Assembly: GCA_016931715.1 (NCBI GenBank)
Contig: JAFGEF010000059.1
Coordinates: 1-62,281, forward strand
Length of the DNA stretch: 62,281 nt
DNA from: Sedimentisphaerales bacterium
GTDB lineage: Bacteria > Planctomycetota > Phycisphaerae > Sedimentisphaerales > Anaerobacaceae
Reading direction: 5' to 3'
This document shows positions 27,808-36,287 of the stretch, one piece after another (position 1 is the stretch's first letter; each line of letters opens with the position of its first letter). Position numbers and translations under genes: made by a program. The notes beneath the pieces were generated by a model. The model did not search any database and was not told the origin of the DNA. It saw only the letters and a list, made by a program, of their open reading frames with translations.

Positions 27808-29243
27808 CTATGCATAAATCATCGTTTATAAAATTCATACTGAGATCATTGACCCCGCTTATAATTATTTTTATATGCGGCTGTAAAGCGGTAGGACCGG
27901 ATTATGTCCCGCCCGAAAAACAAGTATCCCGGAACTGGAATACTCAGTTGGAAGGTGGTTTGAATGAGCAGGAAATGGATCCTAATACACTGGCGATGTG
28001 GTGGACAACAATCGATGACCCGTTACTTACAGAACTTATCGAACGTGCCAAAACAAATAATCTTGACCTTAAGAATGCTTATTCACGTGTTTATGAATCA
28101 CGCGCCAGACGAGGCATGACAATAGCTTCCCTTTATCCAAGTCTTGATCTTTCCGGTTCAGCAACACGCAGCCGCAGCAGGGAGAACAAGAAAACAAGCA
28201 GTCTTTATTCGACAGGTCTCGATGCGGGCTGGGAAATGGATATTTTCGGAGGTACACGCCGCTCAGTAGAAGCTGTCAGCGCGGACCTTCAGTCTGTGCA
28301 GGAAAATCTGCATGATGTACTTGTTTCTCTCATGGCTGAAGTAGCCCTGAATTATATCGATATTCGCACATATCAGGCGCGCCTTGCCGCGGTTGAAGCG
28401 AGCATAGAAGCACAAACTGAAACATACCAGTTGACTCTCTGGCGATATGAGGCTCAGTTGAATGACGAACTGGCAGTTTTGCAGGCTCGCTATAATCTTG
28501 AAAGCTCGCGTTCTCAAATACCAACTATACGAACCGGATTAGAACAATCGATGAACAGTTTAGCTGTGCTCCTGGGGGAAGAGCCTGGCAGACTTCATGA
28601 GGAGGTTTCACAACCAAAACCTTTACCGGAAGCGCCCCAAAATATTGCGGTAGGTATTCCGGCTGATATTATTAGACGCAGGCCTGATATACGAAGCGCC
28701 GAGCGTTCATTGGCCGCACAGACAGCAAGAATTGGTGTAGCAAAAGCCAGTCTCTACCCCAGCTTTACTTTAAACGGTTCCTTCGGACTCAATGCCGCTT
28801 CAATGAGTGACATATCCTCTGCTTCATGGTCATTAAGCGGAGGTCCTCGTTTCGTCTGGCCAGTTTTCAATGCCGGATCGATACGCCAAAACATTGAAGT
28901 ACAGTCTGCTCTTGCTGAACAATCTTTGATTCAATATGAGTCTGTCGTTCTTTCTGCGATGGAAGAAGTAGAAAACGCACTTATATCTTATGTCTCAGAG
29001 CAGCAGAAAAGGGAAAATTTACGCCAGGCAGTTCAGGCAGCACAGACCGCATCGGAACTGGCACAGCAAAAATTTCAGGTCGGCTTAACAGACTTCAGTG
29101 ACGTTCTGGATACACAGCGCTCTGTGCTGAGCTACCAGGACCAGCTTGCCCAAAGTGACGGGTCGATAATTTCCAGCCTCATTCGATTGTATAAAGCTCT
29201 TGGCGGCGGATGGACACCTTTGGAATCTAATAATCAGTTATAA
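27804..29243 (+). CDS. NodT-family outer membrane efflux lipoprotein
   Basis: A 479-residue outer-membrane factor. The signal ends in a lipobox 'IIFICGC' with the conserved 'CKAVGPDYVPPE' start of NodT/OprM proteins. Two OEP helical repeats follow, with 'VGIPADIIRRRPDIRSAERS' and 'AQQKFQVGLTDFSDVLDTQR' as family signatures. It should dock with the periplasmic adaptor and MacB-type transporter encoded downstream. The gap to the adaptor gene is 214 bp but is almost wholly taken up by a MITE-like element; without it the genes would be about 20 bp apart. Confidence 0.95.
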   Translation: MTMHKSSFIKFILRSLTPLIIIFICGCKAVGPDYVPPEKQVSRNWNTQLEGGLNEQEMDPNTLAMWWTTIDDPLLTELIERAKTNNLDLKNAYSRVYESRARRGMTIASLYPSLDLSGSATRSRSRENKKTSSLYSTGLDAGWEMDIFGGTRRSVEAVSADLQSVQENLHDVLVSLMAEVALNYIDIRTYQARLAAVEASIEAQTETYQLTLWRYEAQLNDELAVLQARYNLESSRSQIPTIRTGLEQSMNSLAVLLGEEPGRLHEEVSQPKPLPEAPQNIAVGIPADIIRRRPDIRSAERSLAAQTARIGVAKASLYPSFTLNGSFGLNAASMSDISSASWSLSGGPRFVWPVFNAGSIRQNIEVQSALAEQSLIQYESVVLSAMEEVENALISYVSEQQKRENLRQAVQAAQTASELAQQKFQVGLTDFSDVLDTQRSVLSYQDQLAQSDGSIISSLIRLYKALGGGWTPLESNNQL

Positions 29244-29253
29244 TATTAAACAG

Positions 29254-29439
29254 GAGTTTTGCAAAAATGAGAAAAGACATATATTATTTTAAGAAAATCG
29301 CCAAACGATTTTCTTAAAATAATAAATTACTGTGAGTGTAATTTTTTAATAGATAATATTTTATGTTTGGAAAGAAAAAATTAGAAAATAAATTTTTTCT
29401 TTCCAAAGTATGCCTTTTCTCATTTTTGTAAAAGTTTAA
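29254..29439 (-). mobile_element. MITE-like element, copy 2, inside the efflux operon
   Basis: This 186-bp element is in the opposite orientation to copies 1 and 3. The terminal repeats 29254-29282 and 29408-29439 share the core TTTTG(C/T)AAAAATGAGAAAA. Hairpin 1 pairs 29284-29300 with 29306-29322 (17 bp perfect, 5-nt loop). Hairpin 2 pairs 29366-29382 with 29391-29407 (17 bp perfect, 8-nt loop). The flanks are only weakly duplicated (about 7 of 10, ATTAAA core), so the target duplication has decayed or differs. It lies between the outer-membrane factor and adaptor genes and would add two strong stem-loops to the operon mRNA. No ORF. Confidence 0.87.
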
Positions 29440-29457
29440 ATTAAAAGGGAAAAATAT

Positions 29458-30744
29458 ATGAAATCGAAAAAAAGCTCGAACATGGATATTAACCAGGTCC
29501 TTGAGATGGATCGCGCATCAGGACGGCGACGTCACCTGAAACGATGGATAATAATTATTATTGTTCTGGCGATGGCATTGTCAGCGTTTGCTGCATTGAA
29601 AAAGAAAAAGGCGCAGAACCTGCCGCAATATGAAACACAAAAGGCTCATCGCGGAAATCTGACCATAATTGTAACTGCTACAGGTACGCTTGAACCGACA
29701 AACGAGGTCGAAGTAGGCAGTGAGCAATCCGGAATTGTTAAAAGCGTCGAGGCTGACTATAACGACAGGGTTGTTGTCGGTCAGGTTCTTGCAAGGCTTG
29801 ATACATCGAGACTCGATGCACAGGTCACTCAGGCAAAAGCTTCGCTCGAGTCAGCCAGGGCAAAGGTCCTGCAGGCACAGGCTACTCTGAATGAGACAAA
29901 AAGCAAGCTTTCACAATATCAAAAAGTTCGTGAGCTAAGCAATAATAAGGTTCCGTCACAAACAGAGCTTGATTCTGCGCAGGCGGCTTATGAGCGTGCA
30001 AAGGCGGATGAAGCCAGCGCCCAGGCATCAGTATCACAGGCACAGGCGACTTTGGATACATACGAGACTGATTTATCCAAAACTACCATAGTATCACCTA
30101 TTAATGGAATTGTTATGACACGGAGTATCGAGCCGGGACAGACTGTAGCGGCGTCATTTCAGGCTCCTGTATTATTTACGCTTGCCGAAGACCTGACTAA
30201 AATGGAATTGCATGTAGATGTGGATGAAGCAGACATTGGCCAGGTAAAAGAAGGGCAGGATGCAATATTTTCAGTTGATGCCTATCCGGACCGAACATTC
30301 CAGGCAAAAATCCTGCAAATCAGATATGGTTCTCAAACTGTTGAGGGTGTCGTAACTTATGAAACTGTGCTGAAAGTGAACAATTCTGATTTATCGCTGC
30401 GTCCAGGAATGACCGCGACTGCGGATATTACAGTTAGCGAAGTTGTGGACGCAGTCCTTATTCCCAATGCCGCATTGCTTTTTACACCTCCCCAGCAGCC
30501 GCTGCAGGAAAATGGTCGTGGACTATTTTCATTTTTCCCGGGACCGCCGGGTATGAACAGGCAACAGGAAGAAAAACCTTCCAATACTTCTAAAAAACAA
30601 GTCTGGAAACTTGATGATAGTGGAACTTTATTGCCTGTTGAAATAACAATAGGATTGTCGGATGGAACAATGACAGAAGTTAAGAACGGTGATATTGAAG
30701 TCGGAACTGAACTGGTAACAGACACTCTGACATGGAAAAGATAA
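29458..30744 (+). CDS. MacA-type periplasmic adaptor (HlyD family)
   Basis: A 428-residue membrane fusion protein with one N-terminal transmembrane helix (residues about 29-46), a lipoyl-like half ('TATGTLEPTNEVEVGSEQSG'), a long coiled-coil hairpin (residues about 115-205, Ala/Gln/Lys-rich), the second lipoyl half ('TTIVSPINGIVMTRSIEPGQ') and a beta-barrel domain ('FSVDAYPDRTFQAKILQIRY'). A Pro/Gly-rich insert near residues 345-375 is unusual. It should bridge the outer-membrane factor and the MacB transporter. Its stop is 11 bp before the ATPase gene. Confidence 0.94.
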   Translation: MKSKKSSNMDINQVLEMDRASGRRRHLKRWIIIIIVLAMALSAFAALKKKKAQNLPQYETQKAHRGNLTIIVTATGTLEPTNEVEVGSEQSGIVKSVEADYNDRVVVGQVLARLDTSRLDAQVTQAKASLESARAKVLQAQATLNETKSKLSQYQKVRELSNNKVPSQTELDSAQAAYERAKADEASAQASVSQAQATLDTYETDLSKTTIVSPINGIVMTRSIEPGQTVAASFQAPVLFTLAEDLTKMELHVDVDEADIGQVKEGQDAIFSVDAYPDRTFQAKILQIRYGSQTVEGVVTYETVLKVNNSDLSLRPGMTATADITVSEVVDAVLIPNAALLFTPPQQPLQENGRGLFSFFPGPPGMNRQQEEKPSNTSKKQVWKLDDSGTLLPVEITIGLSDGTMTEVKNGDIEVGTELVTDTLTWKR

Positions 30745-30755
30745 AAGAAGAAAAA

Positions 30756-31478
30756 ATGCAGAATAATACGGATAATAACGGACAATCTCTTATAACTCTA
30801 AAAGGAGTCACGAAGGTTTATGGCCAGGGACAGGCAGCGATGGAAGCGCTTCGCGGCATAGACCTGCATATAGAGAAAGGCGAATTCATCGCTGTGATGG
30901 GACCAAGCGGCTCGGGCAAATCCACATGCATGAACATTCTCGGCTGTCTTGATTCGCCTACAAAAGGTTCATATATATTCAAAGACATTGAAGTCAGCAA
31001 GTTATCAAGAAGACAACGAGCGCTTCTTCGCAGAAACTATCTTGGTTTTATATTCCAGGGTTATAATCTTCTCAAACGCACCTCTGCAAAAGAAAATGTG
31101 GAACTGCCCCTGATTTACAGGGGAACTCCTGCTCACGAGCGCCATAAACTTGCTTTAACAGCACTAAATACTGTCGGCTTAACAGGATGGGAATCGCATA
31201 CACCAAGCGAACTTTCAGGCGGTCAGCAGCAGCGTGTTGCCATAGCACGCGCAATAATTATGGAACCATCAGTATTATTGGCGGATGAACCAACAGGCAA
31301 TCTTGATTCAGCATGCGGCATTGAAATTATGGAGCTGCTTTGTGAATTGAACAGGAATCGAGGTATAACAATTGTCATGGTGACACATGAGCCGGACATG
31401 GCAGCTTATGCGAAACGAATTGTTCATTTTAAAGATGGCCATGTCGAGTCAGACAAGAAGAACGGGAGTAAATTATAA
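30756..31478 (+). CDS. MacB-type ABC transporter ATPase
   Basis: A nucleotide-binding protein of about 240 residues. Walker A is 'VMGPSGSGKSTCMNILGCLD', the signature is 'LSGGQQQRVAIARA', and Walker B is 'VLLADEPTGNLDS', followed by the H-loop 'VMVTHEPDMA'. This is the LolD/MacB class. An upstream ATG at 30732 overlaps the adaptor gene and has no ribosome site; the ATG at 30756 follows a purine-rich AAAGAAGAAAAA stretch and is preferred. Its TAA overlaps the permease ATG (TAATG), so subunits are made together. Here ATPase and permease are separate proteins, unlike E. coli MacB. Confidence 0.94.
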   Translation: MQNNTDNNGQSLITLKGVTKVYGQGQAAMEALRGIDLHIEKGEFIAVMGPSGSGKSTCMNILGCLDSPTKGSYIFKDIEVSKLSRRQRALLRRNYLGFIFQGYNLLKRTSAKENVELPLIYRGTPAHERHKLALTALNTVGLTGWESHTPSELSGGQQQRVAIARAIIMEPSVLLADEPTGNLDSACGIEIMELLCELNRNRGITIVMVTHEPDMAAYAKRIVHFKDGHVESDKKNGSKL

Positions 31479-32686
31479 TGCTTTTGAATGCAATATTACT
31501 GGCTTTACGGGAAATAAAACGCAATATAATGCGTTCTTTTCTGACAATACTTGGTATTGTTATAGGCGTATCTGCTGTAATTACTATGGTTACTCTCGGT
31601 GAAGGAGCCACTACACAGATTACGCAGCAGATAGCAAGCATGGGCAGCAATCTTTTGATGGTAAGCCCGGGAAGAAGAATGATGGGACCTGGCCAGGCTT
31701 CCACTCCATCCATGTTTAAAATGGATGATGTCGAAGCTATCACAAGAGATATCGGCTCGGTAAAAGCTGTGGCGCCGGTTTCTTCGCAATCAGTTACTGT
31801 TGTATATGGAAACGAAAACTGGCAGACAACCGTAACAGGTTCGAATAATAATTATATTACTATCGGAAACAGGTCTATCAAAAATGGTCGGCTGTTTACT
31901 GAGACCGAATCACGCAATGGCGCAGCAGTATGTATTATTGGGGAAACCATACATAAAGAGCTTTTTGGGGGACAGGACTTTTTAGGAGAAAAAATTCGCT
32001 TAAAAAATCTTTCATGCGAGATAATCGGTCTGCTGGAAGAAAAAGGGCAGAGTACGATGGGCACGGACCAGGATGATATGGTTATAATTCCACTAAGTAC
32101 TTTTCAAAGACGTGTCTCAGGCAACCAGGATATAAGCCTTATACAGGTCTCTATTAAAGATGGAATATCGACTGAAAAGGCACAGAAAAAAATAGAGTTA
32201 TTAATGCGGGATCGCAGACATATATCAGCCAGTGAAGACGATGACTTTACTGTTATGGACATGAAGGAAATCGCTTCGATGCTCACAAGCACAACTCGCA
32301 TCCTTACCGCTCTTCTCGGCGCAGTGGCTGCTGTAAGCCTTCTTGTCGGCGGAATCGGAATCATGAATATTATGATGGTCTCTGTTACCGAGCGAACACG
32401 TGAAATAGGCACACGCCTGGCTATCGGAGCCATAGAAAGCGAAGTAATGATGCAGTTTCTCGTAGAGGCAGTTGTGCTGTCTTCTTTTGGCGGTATTATC
32501 GGTATCGTTTTGGCGCTGTCTTCAACTTTTTTCCTTGCACGTTTATTACTTTTACCTTTCGTATTAAATTGGGGTATAGTGATTATTTCCTTCCTCTTTT
32601 CCGCTGCTGTGGGTGTTGTATTCGGTTATTTCCCGGCTCTGAAAGCCGCTCGTCTTGATCCTATAGAAGCTTTGCGGCACGAATAA
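31478..32686 (+). CDS. MacB-type ABC transporter permease
   Basis: A 402-residue permease with the MacB layout: one N-terminal helix ('SFLTILGIVIGVSAVITMVT'), a large periplasmic core domain (about residues 50-270), and three C-terminal FtsX-type helices ('ALLGAVAAVSLLVGGIGIMN', 'SVTERTREIGTRLAIGA', 'GIVIISFLFSAAVGVVFGYF'). The C-terminal 'YFPALKAARLDPIEALRHE' is a strong family signature. It works with the ATPase, adaptor and outer-membrane factor as a tripartite pump, probably for peptides, macrolide-like compounds or lipoproteins. The substrate is not deducible. Confidence 0.95.
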   Translation: MLLNAILLALREIKRNIMRSFLTILGIVIGVSAVITMVTLGEGATTQITQQIASMGSNLLMVSPGRRMMGPGQASTPSMFKMDDVEAITRDIGSVKAVAPVSSQSVTVVYGNENWQTTVTGSNNNYITIGNRSIKNGRLFTETESRNGAAVCIIGETIHKELFGGQDFLGEKIRLKNLSCEIIGLLEEKGQSTMGTDQDDMVIIPLSTFQRRVSGNQDISLIQVSIKDGISTEKAQKKIELLMRDRRHISASEDDDFTVMDMKEIASMLTSTTRILTALLGAVAAVSLLVGGIGIMNIMMVSVTERTREIGTRLAIGAIESEVMMQFLVEAVVLSSFGGIIGIVLALSSTFFLARLLLLPFVLNWGIVIISFLFSAAVGVVFGYFPALKAARLDPIEALRHE

Positions 32687-32709
32687 TCAATTATTTCATA
32701 TCATATTAT

Positions 32710-32729
32710 GAGTTTTTGCAAAAGTTCAG
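32710..32729 (+). repeat. Possible internal-deletion remnant of the MITE-like element
   Basis: These 20 bases read like the two ends of the element joined directly (GAGTTTT plus TGCAAAAGTTCAG, the ends of copy 3 on its minus strand). The flanks TCATATTAT and TCATAAAAT agree at 7 of 9 positions, as a decayed target duplication might. The remainder of 32687-32893 is AT-rich with no gene seen. Short match, so chance is possible. Confidence 0.35.
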
Positions 32730-32893
32730 TCATAAAATACAAAATAATCTTCTTCGGAAAAGTATCTTTTTGCATTTTCATTTTTATCGATTATATTTTA
32801 AGTAGGCGGTAGAACAAACAAGATTGACAGCGTTATAATATCTTATTTCTGGTGAAGTAAAGGGCATTTGCGAGAAAGCGGAAAGGATTTAAT

Positions 32894-33190
32894 GTGATTT
32901 CACTGAAGTTTGATTTTTCTGAGTTCATCAGCGCAGTAAAAGACAGAGATAAGCATATTATTCTCAGCATGGCTGAAACAGAAGCCAGAGAAGCAGAAAA
33001 AATTTCCGAAATGCAGAAAAATGGGCAGGATTATGTTGAAGCCATTATAGGGCTCATTTATTTGCTAAGACATTCTCAAAAACCTAACTGGATTAAGGAA
33101 AAACATTTTAAGATGTTTCGAGCTGTTTGCGAAAAGCTGGCCGCTAAAAAACAGATATCTTCAGACCTACTGAAAATTCTTGACTCTTAA
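32894..33190 (+). CDS. Small hypothetical helical protein
   Basis: A 98-residue acidic/basic soluble protein read from a GTG start preceded by AAAGGA. It is predicted to be almost all alpha-helix ('DKHIILSMAETEAREAEKIS', 'QDYVEAIIGLIYLLRHSQKP', 'FKMFRAVCEKLAAKKQ'), without signal peptide or metal motif. I recognise no family. It stands alone between the efflux operon and a 535-bp non-coding stretch. The regular helical pattern and ribosome site support it as real; the function is unknown. Confidence 0.55.
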   Translation: MISLKFDFSEFISAVKDRDKHIILSMAETEAREAEKISEMQKNGQDYVEAIIGLIYLLRHSQKPNWIKEKHFKMFRAVCEKLAAKKQISSDLLKILDS

Positions 33191-33325
33191 GAATGATTAT
33201 TTAGAAAATTTCATAAAAATGTGAATTTTTTAGATAAATTTGCAATTTTTTTGAAACTAAATGCGGCTTCGTGCGTCTTTATTAATACAAGGGCGTGGTT
33301 GACCCAATTTTATGAGGTGTGGAGA

Positions 33326-33392
33326 CCGGCCCGGAAGCTTATTCATAATATCTTGTCGTTTAAGCTGTTATATAGATGTCTTACCGGGCCGG
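33326..33392. other. GC-rich inverted repeat in a long intergenic gap, possible structured RNA
   Basis: CCGGCCCGG (33326-33334) and its perfect complement CCGGGCCGG (33384-33392) are 49 bp apart in otherwise AT-rich DNA, and each is followed by an AAGCTT-containing stretch. They lie within the 535-bp gap 33191-33725, where I see no gene. The G+C island stands out and could fold into a stable stem. It does not match tmRNA, SRP, RNase P or 6S RNA as I remember them. Confidence 0.4.
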
Positions 33393-33725
33393 AAAAGCTT
33401 TTGTAAAATACAGAATAAAACATCGCCAAATCAAGCACCAAAACATTGGCAAAACAAGCCCATTTTAAGAATCGAATAATATTCATAACATCAGTTATAT
33501 CAAGAGATTATGAAATATTGCAACTCAGCCAATTATTTATTCTTAGGCATACGCAGGATAAAGCATGAAATAAAAAATAAAAGGAAATTAATAATTTCCT
33601 ATAGTATTATAACGAAAAAAGTTGCTATAGAAAGACCGCTTTGATATGATTTAGCTTGTTTTTTCAAATTTATGTAATATAATACCGTTTTTAGAAATAT
33701 TATGACAAGTTAGGCAGGTTGTATT

Positions 33726-34502
33726 ATGGCACGGAAGCGGGGAAAGATGGCTCTCTATGAGGTGATGAGCAAAGCACGAGCCAGGTCTGATTACGGCAGG
33801 GCAGTAGAGCCGTTACAACCCAAAAAGAAGCCGGAAAAAGTTCCGGTTGTACCGGTTGCAGAAGAAGAAATCGAAGCGCCTGAACCACAGGTTTCGGTGA
33901 ATTGGCGGAAAAAACCGCGAATTGTTCAGTACAATCTCGGTCGGATCGAGTTTTCGATACCGTATCAGCTTGCGATTACGGCAGGACTGGCTATTTTACT
34001 GCTTTTGCTGATTGCTTTCAGGTTTGGGCAGTTCTCAAACAGGGTAAGCAAAGAGCCTGCTCCGGCAGATTCCGGTAATAGCAATAGCAGCAGATCGTCT
34101 GGGCCAACCGGGCTGGCGCATACAGAAGTCAACAGAATGGCAGCGTCAGGTAATACGAATCCGCCTCTGGTTGATAGTGGACCTGCTCCAGTGACTCCTG
34201 CAGCTCCGGCCGGAAAGAATGTGATTGTCCTGGCTCAGCATAGCGCAAGGTCTCATTTGGAACCGGCGATGGAATATTTTAATAAAAATAATATTCCTGC
34301 TGAAATATTAAAAATCGGTGAAACTTATTTTTTAATTACAAAAGAAAGATTTTCATATGATCCGGCTAATCCCGGGACAAAAGGAAGTGAAATAATAAAG
34401 AAAATTCAAGAAATCGGAAAAAATTATAAAGCCCCACAGGGCTCTGATAATTTTGCACCACGTTATTTTAGTGATGCTTATGGCAAGAATATTGAAAATT
34501 AG
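33726..34502 (+). CDS. Single-pass membrane protein with SPOR-like C-terminal domain
   Basis: A 258-residue protein. The N-terminus 'MARKRGKMALYEVMSKARAR' is basic and cytoplasmic; one transmembrane helix lies at about residues 83-98 ('LAITAGLAILLLLLIAF'). A Ser/Gly/Pro-rich linker leads to a C-terminal domain (about residues 160-250) alternating strand and helix ('VIVLAQHSARSHLEPAMEYF', 'IPAEILKIGETYFLITKERF') that resembles a SPOR peptidoglycan-binding fold. It is 17 bp upstream of the small basic protein gene, so probably co-transcribed. The SPOR assignment is tentative. Confidence 0.75.
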   Translation: MARKRGKMALYEVMSKARARSDYGRAVEPLQPKKKPEKVPVVPVAEEEIEAPEPQVSVNWRKKPRIVQYNLGRIEFSIPYQLAITAGLAILLLLLIAFRFGQFSNRVSKEPAPADSGNSNSSRSSGPTGLAHTEVNRMAASGNTNPPLVDSGPAPVTPAAPAGKNVIVLAQHSARSHLEPAMEYFNKNNIPAEILKIGETYFLITKERFSYDPANPGTKGSEIIKKIQEIGKNYKAPQGSDNFAPRYFSDAYGKNIEN

Positions 34503-34519
34503 TTTTTGGAGAAATATTA

Positions 34520-34765
34520 ATGTCTTTAGATCGTTCATTGAAAATTAAAAATGCTTTAACAAGACACAGAAATGTGCTTTCACGTGCTGAACGTATTGAA
34601 ATGCTTAAAGATGAAGAAAAATGGTCGGAAGGTGATTCGTTGACAGGATTGCCGAAAGTGGCGCATAGAAAAGCTCGTGCCGGCAAGAAAGAAAGTGAAG
34701 CGCCCAAGGCTGAAGCCGCCGCTGCCGCTGGTACTGAAGCTGCATCAAAAGCTGCTGAAGCTTAA
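34520..34765 (+). CDS. PVC-type small basic protein
   Basis: An 81-residue protein. Residues 1-55 ('MSLDRSLKIKNALTRHRNVL', 'SRAERIEMLKDEEKW', 'GDSLTGLPKVAHRKARAGKK') match what I recall of a small basic protein family found across Planctomycetes, Verrucomicrobia and Chlamydiae and thought to be ribosome-linked. The last 25 residues are an Ala/Glu/Lys-rich tail. It is followed by a strong terminator at 34800. This gene is one of the best taxonomic pointers in the window. Confidence 0.85.
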   Translation: MSLDRSLKIKNALTRHRNVLSRAERIEMLKDEEKWSEGDSLTGLPKVAHRKARAGKKESEAPKAEAAAAAGTEAASKAAEA

Positions 34766-34799
34766 ATCTTTCATTAAATTTTATATTAATCGCATTATA

Positions 34800-34833
34800 A
34801 AAGGATACTTGCTTTTGCAGGTATCCTTTTTGT
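34800..34833 (+). terminator. Rho-independent terminator after the small basic protein gene
   Basis: AAAGGATAC (34800-34808) pairs perfectly with GTATCCTTT (34821-34829). An inner TGC/GCA pair extends the stem around a TTTT loop, and a T-run follows. It ends the 33726-34765 operon and separates it from the converging miaB gene. Confidence 0.88.
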
Positions 34834-34867
34834 ATTATCTCGTTTGTTTTCTGCTTTTACAATCTTT

Positions 34868-36259
34868 TCAGACAAGCTCGCCAAAAAGAGTCAGAGGAGA
34901 GGTTCGAGTAATTTTTACATTGGCAAACTGACCTGCAAGCGATACCGGTCCGTTGAATACAACTATATAATCTGTCCCTGTGCAGCCGACTAACTGCGGA
35001 TTATTGTCACTATCTTTGGAATTAAGATGAGGTTTCTTGCTTAGTCCCTCAACGAGGACTTTTTCAACGTTTCCAATAAATTCCATGCTTAGCTTATCGC
35101 TGATTTTTTCCTGCACGTCTAAAAGTGCAGCATTTCTTTTTTGTTTAATATCATCAGGGACAGTATCGAGCCATCTCTTTTCCGCAGTAGTTCCGGGCCT
35201 GGGAGAGTATTTGAAAATAAACGCGTTTCTGTATTTGGCTTTTTGAACCAAATCCACAGTAGCCTGAAAATCTTCCTCAGTTTCATCGGGGAAACCAACG
35301 ATGAAATCTCCGGCTATTGCAATTCCCGTTACAATTGACCTTGCCCTGTCGAGAAGCTCCAAATACATAGAAGCAGTATAATTGCGGTTCATGGCTTTCA
35401 GGATTTTATCTGACCCGCTCTGTGCTGGCATGTGAAGGTATTTGCAGATTTTGGGCGAACTTGCCATGGCGTGCATAATATCATCGAAAAATTCTTCGGA
35501 TGGGTAGCTTGTAACAAACTTGAGCCATTCGATGCCGCTGATTTGGCTTGCGGCGATTAGCAAATCCGCAAGACTCCAGGTTCTTTCGTCTTTATAATAT
35601 TTATAGGAATTTACAGTCTGTCCCAATAACGTAACCTGTTTTACCCCGCTATCTGCAAGTTTGCGAATTTGTTCGAGAATAGTATCCGGTGGTCGGGATA
35701 CTTCCGGCCCCCTGACATAAGGAACGATGCAGTATGTGCAAAAGTTGTTGCAGCCGCGCATTATGCGCACGTAAGCCTGTGATGGAATTATCTCGTCTTC
35801 GCTGCTGTAAGCTGATTCGAAATCCTCAAGAGCACCATGTTCGTTTTCCTTTGCAGACCTGCGTATATTTTCAGTAACGGCAAGTTCTTTTTTCTTTTCA
35901 TTTACAGCTTTGGTAATAAGCTCTGCTAACTGCGGAATCTGTGCCGGGCCGCACACTATATTGACTGCTTCGTGTTCGAGCAGTTTATCGCCGAGCCTTT
36001 GTGCCATACACCCGATAACTCCGACTATCATATCAGGTCGTGACTTTTTTATATGCTTGAGGTGTCCAAGATGCGATATAACTCTCTGTTCCGCATGTTC
36101 ACGTACAGAGCATGTATTTATTAAAACGACATCTGCGTCTTTAACGCTCTCTGTCAGAATGAAACCTGCCTGTATCAGTGCGGAACTAACCAGCGCCGAA
36201 TCCAGCTTGTTCATCTGACAGCCGAAGCTCAATATATAAAGCTTTTTAGATAAATTCAT
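34868..36259 (-). CDS. miaB: tRNA-i6A37 methylthiotransferase MiaB
   Basis: A 463-residue radical SAM enzyme that adds the 2-methylthio group to N6-isopentenyl-A37 of tRNA. The N-terminal UPF0004 domain has its three cluster cysteines in 'ILSFGCQMNKLDSALV', 'LINTCSVREHAEQRV' and 'VGVIGCMAQRLG'. The radical SAM cluster is in 'MRGCNNFCTYCIVPYVRG'. A TRAM-like C-terminal domain follows. The frame is open for 42 more codons upstream, but these run into the preceding gene's end and look non-native; the ATG at 36259 starts the conserved sequence. It is 28 bp after gapN on the same strand. Confidence 0.94.
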   Translation of the reverse strand: MNLSKKLYILSFGCQMNKLDSALVSSALIQAGFILTESVKDADVVLINTCSVREHAEQRVISHLGHLKHIKKSRPDMIVGVIGCMAQRLGDKLLEHEAVNIVCGPAQIPQLAELITKAVNEKKKELAVTENIRRSAKENEHGALEDFESAYSSEDEIIPSQAYVRIMRGCNNFCTYCIVPYVRGPEVSRPPDTILEQIRKLADSGVKQVTLLGQTVNSYKYYKDERTWSLADLLIAASQISGIEWLKFVTSYPSEEFFDDIMHAMASSPKICKYLHMPAQSGSDKILKAMNRNYTASMYLELLDRARSIVTGIAIAGDFIVGFPDETEEDFQATVDLVQKAKYRNAFIFKYSPRPGTTAEKRWLDTVPDDIKQKRNAALLDVQEKISDKLSMEFIGNVEKVLVEGLSKKPHLNSKDSDNNPQLVGCTGTDYIVVFNGPVSLAGQFANVKITRTSPLTLFGELV

Positions 36260-36287
36260 TATGTTATTATTAACTTGAACTATATAT

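Noticed and set aside
33221-33406. 61-codon plus-strand frame in the 535-bp gap
   Set aside because: It crosses the GC-rich inverted repeat, has no ribosome site and unlikely composition.
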